Positions 31,096 through 38,630 of a DNA stretch of 64,000 nucleotides are shown one piece after another. Location: positions 62,001 through 126,000 of the forward strand of contig SCKI01000002.1 of the NCBI GenBank assembly GCA_004124295.1. Reading direction: 5' to 3'. The notes beneath the pieces are model-generated. The model saw only the letters and a program-made list of their open reading frames with translations. It made no database searches and was not told the origin of the DNA. The position numbers and the translations under genes are program-made. This DNA is from Fidelibacterota bacterium (GTDB taxonomy: Bacteria; Fidelibacterota; Marinisomatia; SCGC-AAA003-L08; TS1B11). Numbering within the stretch: position 1 is the first letter of the stretch; every line of letters begins with the position of its first letter.

Positions 31096-32649
31096 TCACC
31101 CCAACCACAACTGCCGGTCCAGGCTCCGGTACTGAATAGCCTCGGCCAAATGATTAGTGGCTATGTGGTCGTCGCCTGCCAGGTCGGCGATGGTGCGGCT
31201 CACCTTGATGATCCGGTCGTAGGCCCGGGCTGACAGCCCCAGCCGGCTGATGGCGGTGGAGAGCAGCTGCTCCCCTTCGGCGGGCAGGGTGCAGAACCGG
31301 CGCAGGTCCTGGCTCTCCAGGTGGGCGTTTGCGAACAGTCGTTGCGAGTCGGCATAGCGTTCCTGCTGCCGCCGCCGGGCCTGCTCGACACGGCCCCGGA
31401 TGGTCTCCGACGATTCCCCCAGCGCCTTGCCGGCCAGATCTTCCACCACAACCGCCGGCACTTCGATGTGGATGTCGATGCGGTCCAGCAGGGGACCGGA
31501 GATGCGGCTCATGTAGCGCTGGATGGCCGGTGGCGAGCAGCTGCACTCGTTGCGGGGATCGGTGGCGTAGCCGCAGGGGCAGGGATTCATGGCCGCCACC
31601 AGCATGAACCGGGCCGGGTAGGTGACCGATACCTTGGCCCGGGCGATGGTCACCTCACCCGCTTCCAGCGGCTGGCGCAATACCTCCAGCACGTTCTTGC
31701 GGAACTCGGGCAGCTCGTCGAGGAACAGGACACCGTGATGGGCCAGGCTCACCTCGCCGGGCCGGGGCACGGTCCCGCCCCCGATGAGGCCGGCATCGGA
31801 TATGGTGTGGTGGGGCGACCGGAACGGCCGCTGCCCGACGATGCTCTGGCCCTGGGGCAGCTGGCCGGCCACGGAATGGATCTTGGTCGTCTCCAGGGCC
31901 TCGTCCAGGGCCAGGGCCGGCAGGATAGTGGCCAGGCGCTGGGCCAGCATGGTCTTGCCGCTGCCCGGAGGCCCCACCATAATGGCATTGTGGCCGCCGG
32001 CGGCCGCCACCTCCATGGCCCGCTTGGCCTGCTCCTGACCCTTCACATCGGCAAAATCAATGGCACTCCGGCGGACCTGGGCCAGCAGCCGCTCCCGGTC
32101 CACCTGCACCGGCTGCAGCGGCGTCCCGTTCTGCAGGTGGGTCGCCACCTCCAGCAAACTGCCCATGGCCCCTACCTGGAGACCGTCCACCAGGACCGCC
32201 TCGGCCGCGTTGTCAGCGGGGGTCAGCAGGGTCTTGTAGCCGCCATCCCGGGCCGCCACGGCAATAGGCAGCGCGCCGGTGACCGGCCGGAGGGCGCCAT
32301 CCAGGCCGAGTTCGCCCACCAGTACGATGCTCTCCAGCGCATCCTGCGGCAGGTGTCCCAGGGCGCAGAGGATGCCAATGGCGATGGGTAGATCGAAGCC
32401 GCTGCCCTCCTTGCGGATGTCCGCCGGGGCCAGGTTGACGGTGGTCCGTTTCTGGGGAATATTGAAGCCGGAGTTTTTGAGGGCCGCCAGAACCCGCTCC
32501 TTGCTCTCCCTTACGGCCCCTTCGGGCAAGCCGACGGTGGTGAAGGAGGGCGGCACCACGTTGTCGAGGTGGCACTCGACCTTGACGATATAGGCGTCCA
32601 CCCCGAGGACGGCGGCACTGAAAGCATGGGCGAGGAGGGGCGCAGCCAT
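31096..32649 (-). CDS. comM: ComM/YifB family Mg-chelatase-like AAA+ ATPase, intact copy
   Basis: A 517-residue protein of full family length. An N-terminal Lon-protease-like domain (about 1-165) is followed by the AAA+ module with Walker A GPPGSGKT near 222, Walker B LFLDELPEF, the MNPCPCGY zinc-like loop and a C-terminal Mg_chelatase_C helical domain. In Gram-negative bacteria ComM is a hexameric helicase promoting branch migration during natural transformation. Its start at 32649 follows a leader that duplicates the region at 33606-33680. Several fragments of the gene are scattered on both sides, and a GIY-YIG gene follows in the same operon. Confidence 0.95.
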   Translation of the reverse strand: MAAPLLAHAFSAAVLGVDAYIVKVECHLDNVVPPSFTTVGLPEGAVRESKERVLAALKNSGFNIPQKRTTVNLAPADIRKEGSGFDLPIAIGILCALGHLPQDALESIVLVGELGLDGALRPVTGALPIAVAARDGGYKTLLTPADNAAEAVLVDGLQVGAMGSLLEVATHLQNGTPLQPVQVDRERLLAQVRRSAIDFADVKGQEQAKRAMEVAAAGGHNAIMVGPPGSGKTMLAQRLATILPALALDEALETTKIHSVAGQLPQGQSIVGQRPFRSPHHTISDAGLIGGGTVPRPGEVSLAHHGVLFLDELPEFRKNVLEVLRQPLEAGEVTIARAKVSVTYPARFMLVAAMNPCPCGYATDPRNECSCSPPAIQRYMSRISGPLLDRIDIHIEVPAVVVEDLAGKALGESSETIRGRVEQARRRQQERYADSQRLFANAHLESQDLRRFCTLPAEGEQLLSTAISRLGLSARAYDRIIKVSRTIADLAGDDHIATNHLAEAIQYRSLDRQLWLG

Positions 32650-32715
32650 GCTATACCCCAGGCCCGGAGGATGTGGTCAGAAGTATGGCAATCGCCGCTA
32701 GGATGCAGGCCCCGG
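32641..32715 (-). repeat. Duplicated comM leader, proximal copy
   Basis: These 75 bases, running from the comM start codon back to the last bases of the small membrane protein gene, align without gaps to 33606-33680 with 8 differences (89% identity). The right end stops at GGCCCCGG, where the sequence switches to an internal comM fragment. Confidence 0.88.
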
Positions 32716-32770
32716 ATGGTCTCCGACGACACCCCCGCCGCCTTGCCCGACAGTCCCTCCAGCGCTACCG
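32708..32770 (-). pseudogene. Internal comM fragment joined to the duplicated leader
   Basis: Sixty-three bases align without gaps to 31392-31454 in comM with 12 differences (81%). The translation ALEGLSGKAAGVSSETIRG corresponds to VVEDLAGKALGESSETIRG. It joins the comM leader through GGCCCCGG, which is present at both parental sites, and would be the truncated 3' edge of an upstream comM copy. Confidence 0.82.
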
Positions 32771-32819
32771 ATAATAACCCCCGCCTGAATAATCCCTCTG
32801 GTGGGATTTTCCCGCTGCT

Positions 32820-33239
32820 CTAGCTTGATTCCGGCGCAGCCCCGCTCTGGTACACCAGGGCAATGATCACCCCACCGACCCCTTGTTCAACGACGTGCCA
32901 GGCTGCATCAACCAGCACGCCAACCAGTGTGGCGTTATAAACGCCATGGAGAATCAGGTTAAAGGGAAGAAATGCCACCAACCCCATAAAAGCCCCAAAT
33001 CTTAGACCTTCGGTTACTGGCGAGCCCCCTTTATAGCCGATGGGAAATGCGTAGGACATCAGGAGAGCGAGGACGAAAATCGCGAATACTACAAAGAGCA
33101 TATTCGGCTCATCCCGACTAATCGCTGCACCCTGTTCAGCGTAGAAGCCACCCATGATAAACCGATGCCAGATAACGCCAAGTATGACCATACCAACTGC
33201 CCCTGCCAACCAGGCGTATAGCATTTTTGTCTTATTCAC
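32820..33239 (-). CDS. Unknown four-helix membrane protein inside the degraded comM copy
   Basis: A 139-residue integral membrane protein with hydrophobic segments at about 7-25, 45-65, 83-105 and 112-134. The motif YAFPIGYKGGSPVTEGLRFG, in the loop after helix 2, recurs in small membrane proteins of Bacteroidetes-like bacteria, and AWHVVEQGVGGVIIALVY ends it. I know no function. The GTG at 33239 is chosen because AGGAGGAG precedes it; an upstream ATG at 33296 would add residues unlike the family. It is AT-richer than the flanks and lies between two remnants of comM. Confidence 0.68.
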   Translation of the reverse strand: MNKTKMLYAWLAGAVGMVILGVIWHRFIMGGFYAEQGAAISRDEPNMLFVVFAIFVLALLMSYAFPIGYKGGSPVTEGLRFGAFMGLVAFLPFNLILHGVYNATLVGVLVDAAWHVVEQGVGGVIIALVYQSGAAPESS

Positions 33240-33662
33240 GACGCTCCTCCTATGGATTGGGTTGTGTCGATAACGGAAATGAACCCCGAATAACAAAGGC
33301 TGGTATCCGCCGGTACAGCCGTGCCTGTAAAGTTAGGTTAAGTCCGCGCACCCGCAAGCTCTTTATCCGATTCCTTGCTTGAAATAGCGCCCGGCATTCA
33401 GCAGGATGGACCGCAAGGGTGACGCTCCGGTCATGGTCGCCGGACCGCTTCGGCGCATCCGATCTCCCGATTCAGCCCAACCTGCCGGGGGGACCAACCA
33501 GCATGGCGTTGTGGTCCCCGGCGGCCGCCGCTTCCACGGCCCGCCAGGCCTGCTGCTGATCTTTCACACCGGAGAAACCGGCGGGTGAAGGTACCCGAGC
33601 AGGGCCGCAGCCATGCTACACCCCAGCCCCGGAGGAGGTGGTTGGAGGTGTGGCAAGCGCCG
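33240..33662. other. Gene-free stretch containing comM remnants
   Basis: No intact gene is seen in these 423 bases. The left half (33240-33480) shows nothing recognisable apart from the ribosome-binding site of the gene to its left. The right half holds the degraded 5' part of a comM copy and the distal leader copy. A 128-codon open frame across it on the minus strand does not resemble any protein. Confidence 0.55.
33482..33614 (-). pseudogene. Degraded 5' part of an upstream comM copy
   Basis: On the minus strand a comM-like start ATGGCTGCGGCCCTGCTC (from 33614) is followed after a few codons by sequence matching the Walker A region of comM (31961-32053). Its translation, GVKDQQQAWRAVEAAAAG, continues to GPPG. 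About 200 codons between the two parts are missing, the joint is out of frame and the sequence stops after GPPG. The divergence from intact comM shows that this copy has been decaying for some time. Confidence 0.82.
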
Positions 33663-33680
33663 CTAGGATGCAGGCCCCGG
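33606..33680 (-). repeat. Duplicated comM leader, distal (probably original) copy
   Basis: This partner of 32641-32715 has 89% identity. It is contiguous with the complete small membrane protein gene that follows ispG, so it marks the ancestral ispG-small protein-comM arrangement. Confidence 0.85.
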
Positions 33681-33905
33681 GCAGCTGATGACGCCGGTGA
33701 GCACCAGGTAGGGCAGGATGATATACAAGGTGGCGTCCCGGACCAGGTAAAAGGCCACCACGAAGATAAATACCCATTTGCCGGGACCCTTGATGTAAGC
33801 CCGGAAGCCGACGGCACGAAACTGGATCAGCTGGTTGTGAATAAATGGGGGCACCAGGAATCGGCGCCGCTTGGGGGTCGCGGCGACCTGCGCTGGCTCA
33901 GTCAT
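33663..33905 (-). CDS. Small single-span membrane protein coupled to ispG
   Basis: An 80-residue protein with a basic N-terminus (ATPKRRRFLVPPFIHNQL), an amphipathic region (FRAVGFRAYIKGPGKWV) and one strong hydrophobic segment (VFIFVVAFYLVRDATLYIILPYLVL). I do not recognise a family. Its ATG at 33905 overlaps the end of ispG as ATGACTGA, an 8-base overlap that implies translational coupling, which supports a real gene. Its stop lies in the region duplicated with the comM leader, showing that comM was originally its downstream neighbour. Confidence 0.7.
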   Translation of the reverse strand: MTEPAQVAATPKRRRFLVPPFIHNQLIQFRAVGFRAYIKGPGKWVFIFVVAFYLVRDATLYIILPYLVLTGVISCPGPAS

Positions 33906-34992
33906 GGACAGTCGGCTTCTCCCTGGCCGGCTCCTCAAACCCGGCGATCTCCTCCATCAACCGGTCGATGGCGCCTTCCTCGGTCACCCGGCCCACCTTC
34001 TCGCCGTTGCGGTAGAGCAGCCCGCCGTCCTTGCCGAAGGCGATACCCAGGTCGGCGTCAGCGGCCTCGCCAGGGCCGTTGACCGCGCAGCCCATCAGGG
34101 CCACCGTCATGGTCTTGCCGATCCCCTCCAGCCGCTCCTCCACTTCGGCGGCAATCTTGAACAGGTCAACCTCGATGCGGCCGCAGGTTGGGCAGGCGAT
34201 CAGGGTCACCCCCCGGCTGGCCAGACCCAATGATTTAAGCAGCTCGAAGCCCACCTGCACCTCCTTCACCGAATCGTCAGTAAGGGAGACCCGGATGGTG
34301 TCGCCGATGCCGTCGGCCAGCAGGGCGCCGATACCTACCGCCGATTTGATGGTGCCACTTTTCGGGGGACCGGCCTCGGTCACCCCCAGGTGCAGGGGAA
34401 TATCGTGTTTCAGGGCGAAAAGGCGGTAGGCGGCCATCATCAGGGGCACATCGCTGGCCTTCAGCGACACCACCAGATCCTCGAACCCGTGCTCCTGACA
34501 GACGGCCATATGGCGCTCGGCGCTCTCCACCATGGCCTCGGGCGTGGGATAGCCGTATTTCTCGATGAGGTCCTTCTCCAGAGAGCCGGCGTTCACGCCG
34601 ATGCGGATCGGCAGACCGGCTGCCTGCACCTTGCGGATGACCTCCTCCACCCGCACCTTGCCGCCGATATTGCCCGGATTGATGCGAATTTTGTCGGCGC
34701 CGGCGTCCACCGCGGCCAGGGCCATGCGATAGTTAAAGTGGATGTCGGCCACCAGGGGCAGGTCGGTCTCCTTGCGAATCTCGGCGAACCCTTTGGCCGC
34801 CGCTTCGTCCGGCACGGTGATGCGCACAATCTGGCAGCCGGCTTCCCCCAGCCGTTCCACTTCCGCCAGGGTAGCTGCCACGTCGTGGGTCTTGGTGGTG
34901 GTCATCGACTGCACCGGAATAGGCGCGCCCCCGCCGATGGGGACCCCCCGCACCGTCACCTGCCCTGTATGCCTGCGATTGATTAACTTCAT
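33898..34992 (-). CDS. ispG: 4-hydroxy-3-methylbut-2-enyl diphosphate synthase
   Basis: A 364-residue GcpE protein of the short bacterial type. The TIM-barrel start RRHTGQVTVRGVPIGGGAPI, QSMTTTKT and VRITVPDEAAAKGF are typical. The 4Fe-4S ligands come from LIACPTCGRIEVDLF near residue 268 and the glutamate from MGCAVNGPGEAADADLG (about 305-321), which also supplies the third cysteine. It reduces MEcPP to HMBPP, the penultimate MEP-pathway step, so isoprenoids are made by that route. The downstream small membrane protein overlaps its stop. Confidence 0.96.
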   Translation of the reverse strand: MKLINRRHTGQVTVRGVPIGGGAPIPVQSMTTTKTHDVAATLAEVERLGEAGCQIVRITVPDEAAAKGFAEIRKETDLPLVADIHFNYRMALAAVDAGADKIRINPGNIGGKVRVEEVIRKVQAAGLPIRIGVNAGSLEKDLIEKYGYPTPEAMVESAERHMAVCQEHGFEDLVVSLKASDVPLMMAAYRLFALKHDIPLHLGVTEAGPPKSGTIKSAVGIGALLADGIGDTIRVSLTDDSVKEVQVGFELLKSLGLASRGVTLIACPTCGRIEVDLFKIAAEVEERLEGIGKTMTVALMGCAVNGPGEAADADLGIAFGKDGGLLYRNGEKVGRVTEEGAIDRLMEEIAGFEEPAREKPTVHD

Positions 34993-35106
34993 GGCGTGGA
35001 TATTACAACAGGCGGGCCGTCAGGTGCTAATCCAACCCTTCGCGGCCGCCCGCTATGGCAACCCTGTTCAGCTCTCGAATCTCTACCCTGAAATCATCCG
35101 GAAACC

Positions 35107-36555
35107 ATGCCTGACGCCCCCCGACACGCCGACTGGATGGCCGCCCTGGCCGCCCACTACGACGACGCCCGGCAGCGCTACCCCGGCGAGCGCCTGCTGG
35201 TCATGTTCGACATTGACGGCACCATTACCGATATCCGCGCCATGATCCTCGACGTGCTGCGGCAATACGACCGGGCCCACCAGACCGAGCACTTCCGCCA
35301 CCTGACCCTGGGCGATATCACCGTCAGCGATAACCGCATCGAGGGGCTGCTCAACTCCCTGCCCATACCGGCCCCGCAGCACGCCCAGATCGCCGACTGG
35401 TTCAGCGCCAACCGCTGGACGCCCGAAGCGATTTACCGCTCCCACCGGCCCTACCACGGTGTGCTGGAAGTGATCCGCTGGTTCCAACTGCAGCCCAACA
35501 CGTTCGTGGGGCTCAACACGGGCCGGCCCGAAGCGGTGCGGGAGATGACGCTGCGCTCGCTCAACGCCCTGGGTGACATCTACCGGGTCTCCTTTCCCAA
35601 TGAACTGCTGTTCATGAACCCCGGCGGCTGGGGCGGCGATGTCCTGGCCAGCAAAGTGGCCGGCGTGCGCTATTTTCAGGCGGCCGGGTACCGGGTTATC
35701 GCCTTCGTGGACAACGAGCCGGAGAACCTCGCCGCCATCGAGGCTGCCGATCCCGACCACGAAATTCTGCTGCTCCACGCCGACACCATCTTCGACTCCC
35801 GCCGGGAGCGGATGCCGTCCCAAGCCATCGGCGGCGACAGCTACGCGCTCACCTCCCTGCTGGAGAAAGGGGAGATTCCGGGCAAGATTCAACTGGTCTG
35901 GCACGCGGTGAACAGTGCGAGGCGGATCGAGGAATTCCTCCAGGCCCGGGTCCATTGGGGAGAGTTCGATGTCCGCCGGGACCCGTTCAGCGGCGCCCTG
36001 GTGACCCGCCAATACAGCTACACGGCGGTGCCCCCCGTCTCCCGGGAGGAGACGGCGCCCCTGCTCAGCGATACCCTGGAGCGCTTGAAAAAGGCCGGCA
36101 AAGGGGTGAAGCTGGACCTGCGGGCCGGGCTGGAGACAGTGGATGAGGTGCTCGCCCTGACCCGCGCCGCCGGGTTCGACGGGACCGGGCTGTGGTTCAA
36201 CGGGCGCATCGAGCGGCTGCTGGAGGACGGCTTCCACAAACTCAGCGTGGCCTATCCGGCCGCCATCCTGCAGTGCTCCATCGACTTCCTGGCGCCGCTG
36301 ATACTGGGCACTCCGGCCAAGGCCAAGGAGATCCTCGACATGCTCACCGGCTGGGGCCTCAACCGTTTCTCGGTGCGCTGGCAGACCCTCAACAAGCGGC
36401 AGATCATCCGGCAGATGGAAGGCTGGGGCCTGGAGGTCAACATTTTCGAGATACCCAACCTGGAGCAGTTCCTGAAGGCGACCCTGCTGCTGCCCCGGTC
36501 CATTACCGCCGATTTCATCCACCCCGGCTTGCAGGAACCCCCTGCCGCCCCCTGA
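35107..36555 (+). CDS. HAD-type phosphatase fused to a FAM151/menorin-like domain
   Basis: A 482-residue two-part protein. The first ~240 residues are a HAD-like domain: the nucleophile motif VMFDIDGTITD at about 32-42, motif II threonine in VGLNTGRPEAV and the acidic motif IV in VIAFVDNEPENL. From about residue 265 the pattern changes to IQLVWHAVNSARRIEEFLQA, which resembles the start of FAM151/menorin (DUF2181) domains, a phosphodiesterase-like TIM barrel. The joined form could process a phosphoester in two steps, but the substrate is unknown. It is divergent from ispG and followed after 14 bp by a cupin. Confidence 0.72.
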   Translation: MPDAPRHADWMAALAAHYDDARQRYPGERLLVMFDIDGTITDIRAMILDVLRQYDRAHQTEHFRHLTLGDITVSDNRIEGLLNSLPIPAPQHAQIADWFSANRWTPEAIYRSHRPYHGVLEVIRWFQLQPNTFVGLNTGRPEAVREMTLRSLNALGDIYRVSFPNELLFMNPGGWGGDVLASKVAGVRYFQAAGYRVIAFVDNEPENLAAIEAADPDHEILLLHADTIFDSRRERMPSQAIGGDSYALTSLLEKGEIPGKIQLVWHAVNSARRIEEFLQARVHWGEFDVRRDPFSGALVTRQYSYTAVPPVSREETAPLLSDTLERLKKAGKGVKLDLRAGLETVDEVLALTRAAGFDGTGLWFNGRIERLLEDGFHKLSVAYPAAILQCSIDFLAPLILGTPAKAKEILDMLTGWGLNRFSVRWQTLNKRQIIRQMEGWGLEVNIFEIPNLEQFLKATLLLPRSITADFIHPGLQEPPAAP

Positions 36556-36569
36556 CCGCGGAGCTGTTC

Positions 36570-36929
36570 ATGCCCCATCATCTTACCGCCACCCCCTTCA
36601 CCGTCCCCACCGACGACGGCAAACTGATCCAAGAGCATTTCGGGCTGGCCAGCAGCGGCCACGGGGGCTTCAGCCTGGCCCACATGGTCGCGCCGCCGAA
36701 TTGGTCCGAGCCGTGGCAGCAGCCCGACTTCGACGAAATGACCATCATGCTACAGGGCCGCCAGCAGGTGGAGGTGGACGGGGAGACGCTTGTCCTGGAG
36801 CCGGGCCAGGCGCTGGCGGTGCTGGCCGGGAGCCGGGTCCGCTACAGCAACCCCTTCGACGAGCCGGCGGAGTACTGGGCGGTCTGCATACCAGCCTTCA
36901 CCCCCGATGGAGCGGGGAGGGAGGGGTGA
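36570..36929 (+). CDS. Single-domain cupin protein
   Basis: A 119-residue protein whose core is a cupin_2 barrel. DFDEMTIMLQGRQQVEVDGETLVLEPGQALAV carries the two characteristic turns, although the usual first-motif histidines are partly replaced. Metal binding is therefore uncertain. Cupins this short are isomerases, oxygenases or binding proteins. The ATG at 36570 follows the fusion-gene stop by 14 bp, so the two are co-transcribed. Confidence 0.8.
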   Translation: MPHHLTATPFTVPTDDGKLIQEHFGLASSGHGGFSLAHMVAPPNWSEPWQQPDFDEMTIMLQGRQQVEVDGETLVLEPGQALAVLAGSRVRYSNPFDEPAEYWAVCIPAFTPDGAGREG

Positions 36930-37011
36930 AGGCGATTTGATTGAGAAGGAAAATACCAATCTTGAGAATCAGTAGCCCGATTTCCGTAAGATCGTTCTGA
37001 AATAAGTTAGG

Positions 37012-37323
37012 CTAGGTGCCTGTGGGATTAGGTATGAAGCCCTTCGACATAGCGCCCAATATGTACATAGGTACTTTGAACGGTTCCTGGCTAAGGCTGG
37101 CCTGAGACAGAGAAAATGCTTTGCTGGCATTTTGAATCTCAATTCCTAATACGACTCCCTCACTGCTGAGATCCAGCATTATGTGCTGCTCGATTTCAGC
37201 CCCCGTGCCAAAAATTGTATCTGAGAGATGCACACTTCGGCTGCACTCACCGTCTTCCAACTCCACGTAGGCAATATCTGCTTCCATGTCATAAGTATAT
37301 TGAGGTCCGTAGTTAAGACTCAT
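37012..37323 (-). CDS. DUF2283 family small protein
   Basis: A 103-residue protein. The family pattern is clear: YDMEADIAYVELEDG near the start, then the beta strand IMLDLSSEGVVLGIEIQNAS. DUF2283 proteins have no proven activity and often lie next to a DUF4258 gene, as here. The pair resembles toxin-antitoxin-like modules in size and order, but no toxicity motif is visible. It starts 18 bp after the DUF4258 gene. The extension after residue 80 is not part of the core domain. AT-rich composition sets it apart from the neighbouring cupin and miaA. Confidence 0.8.
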   Translation of the reverse strand: MSLNYGPQYTYDMEADIAYVELEDGECSRSVHLSDTIFGTGAEIEQHIMLDLSSEGVVLGIEIQNASKAFSLSQASLSQEPFKVPMYILGAMSKGFIPNPTGT

Positions 37324-37341
37324 TATTTCCCCTCCGCATGT

Positions 37342-37593
37342 CTAGCCCTGTTTCCAGCCAGTTTTGAGAAAAGGCTTATTCTCAAAATCATTGACGCATA
37401 GCACCATAGTAAAGTTTCCACAATCCTTTCTTAGCACAACGCCACGGGGGTCAATTACATCCGGCGCTACCTCGTCCGGATTTTCCAAAGTGCTTCGTAT
37501 ATCGGCAATATCAAGATTTCGTTGAACGATGCGTCGCTCCATATGTGGGCCCAGGCGTACCTTATCCCCATTAGAGAGAATAATCTCTCGCAT
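37342..37593 (-). CDS. DUF4258 family small protein
   Basis: An 83-residue protein with the DUF4258 layout: an early histidine and arginine helix (PHMERRIVQRNLDIADIRSTLENPDEV), a short strand with VIDPRGVVLRKD and a closing strand FTMVLCVNDF. The fold is related to RelE/BrnT-like small proteins in some proposals, so a ribonuclease role is conceivable but not shown. It is the first gene of a two-gene unit with DUF2283, both AT-richer than neighbours. No strong Shine-Dalgarno sequence was seen before the ATG. Confidence 0.78.
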   Translation of the reverse strand: MREIILSNGDKVRLGPHMERRIVQRNLDIADIRSTLENPDEVAPDVIDPRGVVLRKDCGNFTMVLCVNDFENKPFLKTGWKQG

Positions 37594-37691
37594 GGATTAA
37601 TGTATGCAGGAAATCATCACTGGCGCAACTCAAGCGCGCAAAAGATTATGCTGGAACAGGGGCCTGTCTATCTCACCGCATCCTTCATCCT

Positions 37692-38606
37692 TCATCCCTC
37701 ATCCCTCCCCGCCCTCCACTGCACCGGCTCCTTCTTGAACCAGGTGATCTGCCGCCGGGCGAAGTTGCGGGTCCGCTGCTGAATCTGCGGCAATGCCTCC
37801 TCCAGGGCCAGCGACCCCCGGACCACCGCCGTCAGCTCCCGGTAGCCGACCCCCTGCATGGGCTGGGCGTCCGCCGATACGCCTGAGGCCAGTAGACCCT
37901 CCACCTCCGCCAGCCAGTCGGCATCCAGCATGGCCTCCACTCGCGCGTCGATGCGGCGGTAGAGCGCCTCCCGGGGCCATTCCAGCCCCACGAGCTCGAA
38001 GGTCACCTCTCCCACGCCCTCGATGTTGACGGGCCTGGCGGCGCCGTCTGACGGCCACTGCCGTGTGTCGCTGGGCGGCCGGCCGGTGGCGGCCAGTATT
38101 TCGAGGGCCCGGCTCAGGCGCTGCAGATTCCGGGGATCGATGCCGGCGGCAGTGTCGGGGTCGGCCTCGGCCAGCCGTGCCCAGGCCGCCTCGGCCCCCT
38201 CCGCCTCGATTTGCGCCCGCACCCGTTGACGGAGCTCAGGGTCCGCCTCAGCGCTGCCGGACAGCCCCAGCCGCAGGGCCCGCAGGTAGAGGCCGCTGCC
38301 GCCGCAGAGGATCGGCTCCTTACCCCGGCCAACGATGTCCGCCAGGGCCTGCTGGACGAGTGTCACGTACCGGCCGGCAGTGATGATCTCTGCCGGATCG
38401 AGGAGATTGATGAGATGATGCCGCACGCGGCCCTGTTCGGCCTCGCTGGGCTGACCGGTCCCGATGACGAAGCCCCGGTAAATCTGCCGGGAGTCTATGG
38501 ATATGATCTCCCCTCCGGCCGCCTCGGCCCGCTTGATGGCCCAGGCGGTCTTCCCCGCTGCGGTGGGCCCGACAACGGCAGTGATGGGCCGGGGAGCCTG
38601 GCTCAT
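37692..38606 (-). CDS. miaA: tRNA dimethylallyltransferase
   Basis: A 304-residue MiaA of usual length. The P-loop is VVGPTAAGKTAWAI at about 12-25, followed by IISIDSRQIYRGFVIGTGQPS and the catalytic-site region LCGGSGLYLRAL. The C-terminal GVGYRELTAVVRG and TRNFARRQITWFKKE complete the family's tRNA-binding part. It adds a dimethylallyl group to A37 of tRNAs reading UNN codons. It is the last gene of the minus-strand run that begins with GGGPS or the recombinase, 24 bp after the ABC permease. Confidence 0.95.
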   Translation of the reverse strand: MSQAPRPITAVVGPTAAGKTAWAIKRAEAAGGEIISIDSRQIYRGFVIGTGQPSEAEQGRVRHHLINLLDPAEIITAGRYVTLVQQALADIVGRGKEPILCGGSGLYLRALRLGLSGSAEADPELRQRVRAQIEAEGAEAAWARLAEADPDTAAGIDPRNLQRLSRALEILAATGRPPSDTRQWPSDGAARPVNIEGVGEVTFELVGLEWPREALYRRIDARVEAMLDADWLAEVEGLLASGVSADAQPMQGVGYRELTAVVRGSLALEEALPQIQQRTRNFARRQITWFKKEPVQWRAGRDEG

Positions 38607-38630
38607 GGCGCGGTCAGTATTGTGCCCGGG

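Noticed and set aside
33431..33817. 128-codon minus-strand frame
   Set aside because: It crosses the end of the small ispG-linked gene and comM remnants in the wrong frame, so it is not a gene.
35083..36522. 479-codon minus-strand open frame
   Set aside because: It is the complement of the HAD fusion gene; its composition (Gln, Val, Gly, His) is typical of antisense shadows.
37680..37712. Microsatellite-like CATCCTTCATCC tract as a regulatory repeat
   Set aside because: A short degenerate run at the end of miaA with no evident role.
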